From contig DHHS01000078.1 in assembly GCA_002403415.1 (NCBI GenBank), positions 36,997-43,725 on the forward strand: DNA of 6,729 nucleotides, given 5' to 3'. Under the pieces are notes generated by a model that saw only the letters and a program-made list of their open reading frames with translations, made no database searches and had not been told where the DNA came from. Below are positions 5,485 to 6,729 of this stretch, one piece after another. The stretch comes from Sphingomonas sp. UBA4766. GTDB taxonomy: Bacteria > Pseudomonadota > Alphaproteobacteria > Sphingomonadales > Sphingomonadaceae. Positions within the stretch are counted from its first letter, which is position 1. Each line of letters starts with the position of its first letter. Made by a program: the position numbers and the translations under genes.

Positions 5485-6516
5485 CTGCGCGAGCGCCCAG
5501 TCGGCGGCTTCGCGCACGACCGCCGAGTCATCGCCCAGCAACGCGCGGAGCGGCACAGCCAGCCGCGCGTCACCGCTATTTCCGGCGGCGATTGCGACAT
5601 TGCGCACCATTCGCTCCCGCCCGATCCGCTTGATCGGGGAACCGGCAAACACCGCGCGAAACCCCGCATCATCCAGCGCCAGCAGATCGGCAAGCGCGGG
5701 TGCCGTCAGCTCGGCACGTGGCAGGAAGGCGCGGTTGGTCGCCGCCGATGCTGCAAATTTGTTCCAAGGGCACACCGCCAGGCAATCGTCACAGCCATAG
5801 ACACGGTTGCCAATCCCGGCGCGCAGGTCGTGCGGGATGGGACCCGCATGTTCGATCGTCAGATACGACACGCACCGCCGCGCATCGAGCTGATAGGGGG
5901 CGGGGAATGCATTGGTCGGGCAGACGCGCTGGCACGCATCGCATGATCCGCACGCATCGCGACCGGGTGCGTCGGCGGCGAGATCGAGCGTCGTGTAGAT
6001 CGCGCCCAGGAACAGCCAGCTCCCATCGGCGCGGCTGACCAGATTGGTATGTTTCCCCTGCCACCCAATGCCGGCCGCCTCGGCCAGCGGCTTTTCCATG
6101 ACGGGGGCGGTGTCGACAAACACTTTCACGTCACCGCCCGCCTCCGCCACGATCCACCGCGCCAGCGCTTTGAGGGCGCGTTTGACGACATCGTGATAGT
6201 CAGCGCCTTGCGCATAAGCCGAAATGCGCCCCCGCATCGGTTCGCCCGCCCGTGCAAGCGGATCGACGGCGGGGGCATAGCTCATGCCCAGCGCAATCAC
6301 GCTTTGCACCTCGGGCCACAGCCCGCGCGGGGAAGCGCGCTCCCGCTCACGCGCCGCCATCCAGATCATGTCGCCATGCCGCCCCGACGCCAGCCAATCA
6401 CGCAACCGTTCGCCCGTCTGTGGCGCCGCATCGGCAGGCGCAATTCCGCAGGCATGAAAGCCGACATGAGTGGCGTGTTGCTTTAATCGAGCAGCGAATG
6501 ACTTGTCTTTATTCAT
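5443..6516 (-). CDS. queG: Epoxyqueuosine reductase QueG
   Basis: QueG carries out the last step of queuosine synthesis, reducing epoxyqueuosine to queuosine in the wobble base of GUN-anticodon tRNAs with cobalamin and two [4Fe-4S] clusters. The 357-residue product has the full layout. The N-terminal cobalamin-binding half includes GRISAYAQGADYHDVVK (96-112) and VDTAPVMEK (134-142), whose Asp135 matches the proposed proton donor, followed by AGIGWQGKHTNLV. The ferredoxin-like part has CGSCDACQRVCP (Cys189, 192, 195, 199), Cys215, and CDDCLAVCPWNK (Cys242, 245, 249). The C terminus (about 300-345) resembles HEAT-like helical repeats, giving the tRNA-binding tail of long QueG forms. The ATG at 6516 gives MNKDKSFAARLKQHA, the expected start. 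All eight cluster cysteines are present, so the enzyme should be active. Its 3' end overlaps the lipoprotein gene. Confidence 0.96.
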   Translation of the reverse strand: MNKDKSFAARLKQHATHVGFHACGIAPADAAPQTGERLRDWLASGRHGDMIWMAARERERASPRGLWPEVQSVIALGMSYAPAVDPLARAGEPMRGRISAYAQGADYHDVVKRALKALARWIVAEAGGDVKVFVDTAPVMEKPLAEAAGIGWQGKHTNLVSRADGSWLFLGAIYTTLDLAADAPGRDACGSCDACQRVCPTNAFPAPYQLDARRCVSYLTIEHAGPIPHDLRAGIGNRVYGCDDCLAVCPWNKFAASAATNRAFLPRAELTAPALADLLALDDAGFRAVFAGSPIKRIGRERMVRNVAIAAGNSGDARLAVPLRALLGDDSAVVREAADWALAQLLAPAASGDGADA

Positions 6517-6593
6517 CTTCGCCCGCTACCAAGGGTGAAACCGGATCGCCCCGTTTGCGATCATATTATGTTTTTTGGTGTAGGGGGACTGGC
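6517..6593. promoter_or_regulatory. Divergent promoter region between queG and the ABC ATPase gene
   Basis: This 77-bp spacer contains the most AT-rich patch in the window (about 6560-6577). On the minus strand CATAAT (6570-6565) is a good -10 candidate for queG, though its -35 is poor. On the plus strand TTGCGA (6555-6560) could be a -35 for the ABC gene, with only a weak -10 seventeen bases on. Opposed gene starts make promoter activity likely; the exact boxes are uncertain. Confidence 0.4.
6582..6587 (+). promoter_or_regulatory. Ribosome binding site supporting a TTG start
   Basis: AGGGGG is six bases before the TTG at 6594. No in-frame ATG or GTG gives a better family fit, so this site decides the start of the ABC ATPase. 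Confidence 0.65.
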
Positions 6594-6729
6594 TTGCAAA
6601 GCAATCTGGCGATCAGCGCGACGGGGCTGGTGAAACGTTTTGGCGAGCGGCGCGTGGTCGACGGCGTCGATATCGCCGTGCCCAAGGGCATGATCTACGG
6701 CGTGCTCGGCCCCAATGGTGCGGGCAAGA
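6594..6729 (+). CDS. ABC transporter ATP-binding protein, 5' part
   Basis: Only the first 45 codons are in the window. From the TTG start the protein reads an N-terminal strand LAISATGLVKRFGE (residues 5-18), VVDGVDIAVPKG, and then YGVLGPNGAGK, the Walker A loop that binds ATP phosphates. This is the standard opening of an ABC-type nucleotide-binding domain, acting at the inner face of the membrane with a permease partner that would lie downstream. The GLVKRFG and GPNGAGK wording fits the DrrA/CcmA/YadG-like export group better than amino-acid importers, but with so little sequence the substrate cannot be named. The gene diverges from queG across a 77-bp spacer. It is truncated by the window edge, not by mutation. 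Confidence 0.88.
   Translation, partial: MQSNLAISATGLVKRFGERRVVDGVDIAVPKGMIYGVLGPNGAGK

Noticed and set aside
6049..6486. 145-codon plus-strand frame opposite queG
   Set aside because: It is antisense to intact queG; the Arg/His/Pro-rich product looks like a shadow.

Overview
The window is high-GC DNA (roughly two thirds G+C by eye), densely packed with ordinary bacterial housekeeping genes. The gene content, the protein sequences and the start-site style (GTG and TTG starts, and at least one candidate leaderless promoter) suggest an alphaproteobacterium, most likely a sphingomonad. That placement is inferred from sequence character; no search was run.

Positions 1-2209 (+) hold the end of a histidine biosynthesis cluster: the 3' part of hisA, then hisF one base later. 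Next comes a 235-bp gap containing a 55-residue PEP-CTERM-like mini-ORF. It is followed by hisE and a histidine-triad (HIT) hydrolase whose start codon directly abuts the hisE stop. HisA and HisF supply the last steps before imidazole-glycerol phosphate, and HisE performs the second step of the pathway. HisF also releases AICAR into purine synthesis, and HIT proteins act on purine nucleotide derivatives, so this block has a loose nucleotide theme.

Positions 2298-3863 (+) encode a 12-segment APC-superfamily amino acid permease. It ends at a strong hairpin (3878-3921) that also serves the convergent gene on the minus strand, a PfkB-family sugar/nucleoside kinase, probably adenosine kinase (3941-4987, GTG start). 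A 119-bp divergent gap separates this kinase from a small predicted lipoprotein of unknown function (5107-5484, +). The lipoprotein gene overlaps the 3' end of queG tail to tail by 42 bp. queG (5443-6516, minus) encodes the epoxyqueuosine reductase of tRNA queuosine synthesis. A 77-bp divergent spacer follows, and the window closes with the first 45 codons of an ABC transporter ATPase (6594 onward, TTG start), cut just after its Walker A motif.

No mobile element, CRISPR array, tRNA or rRNA is visible. The least explained item is the mini-ORF at 1308-1475. It looks like a PEP-CTERM sorting tail with no passenger protein and no Sec signal. The candidate leaderless promoter of hisE begins at its stop codon.
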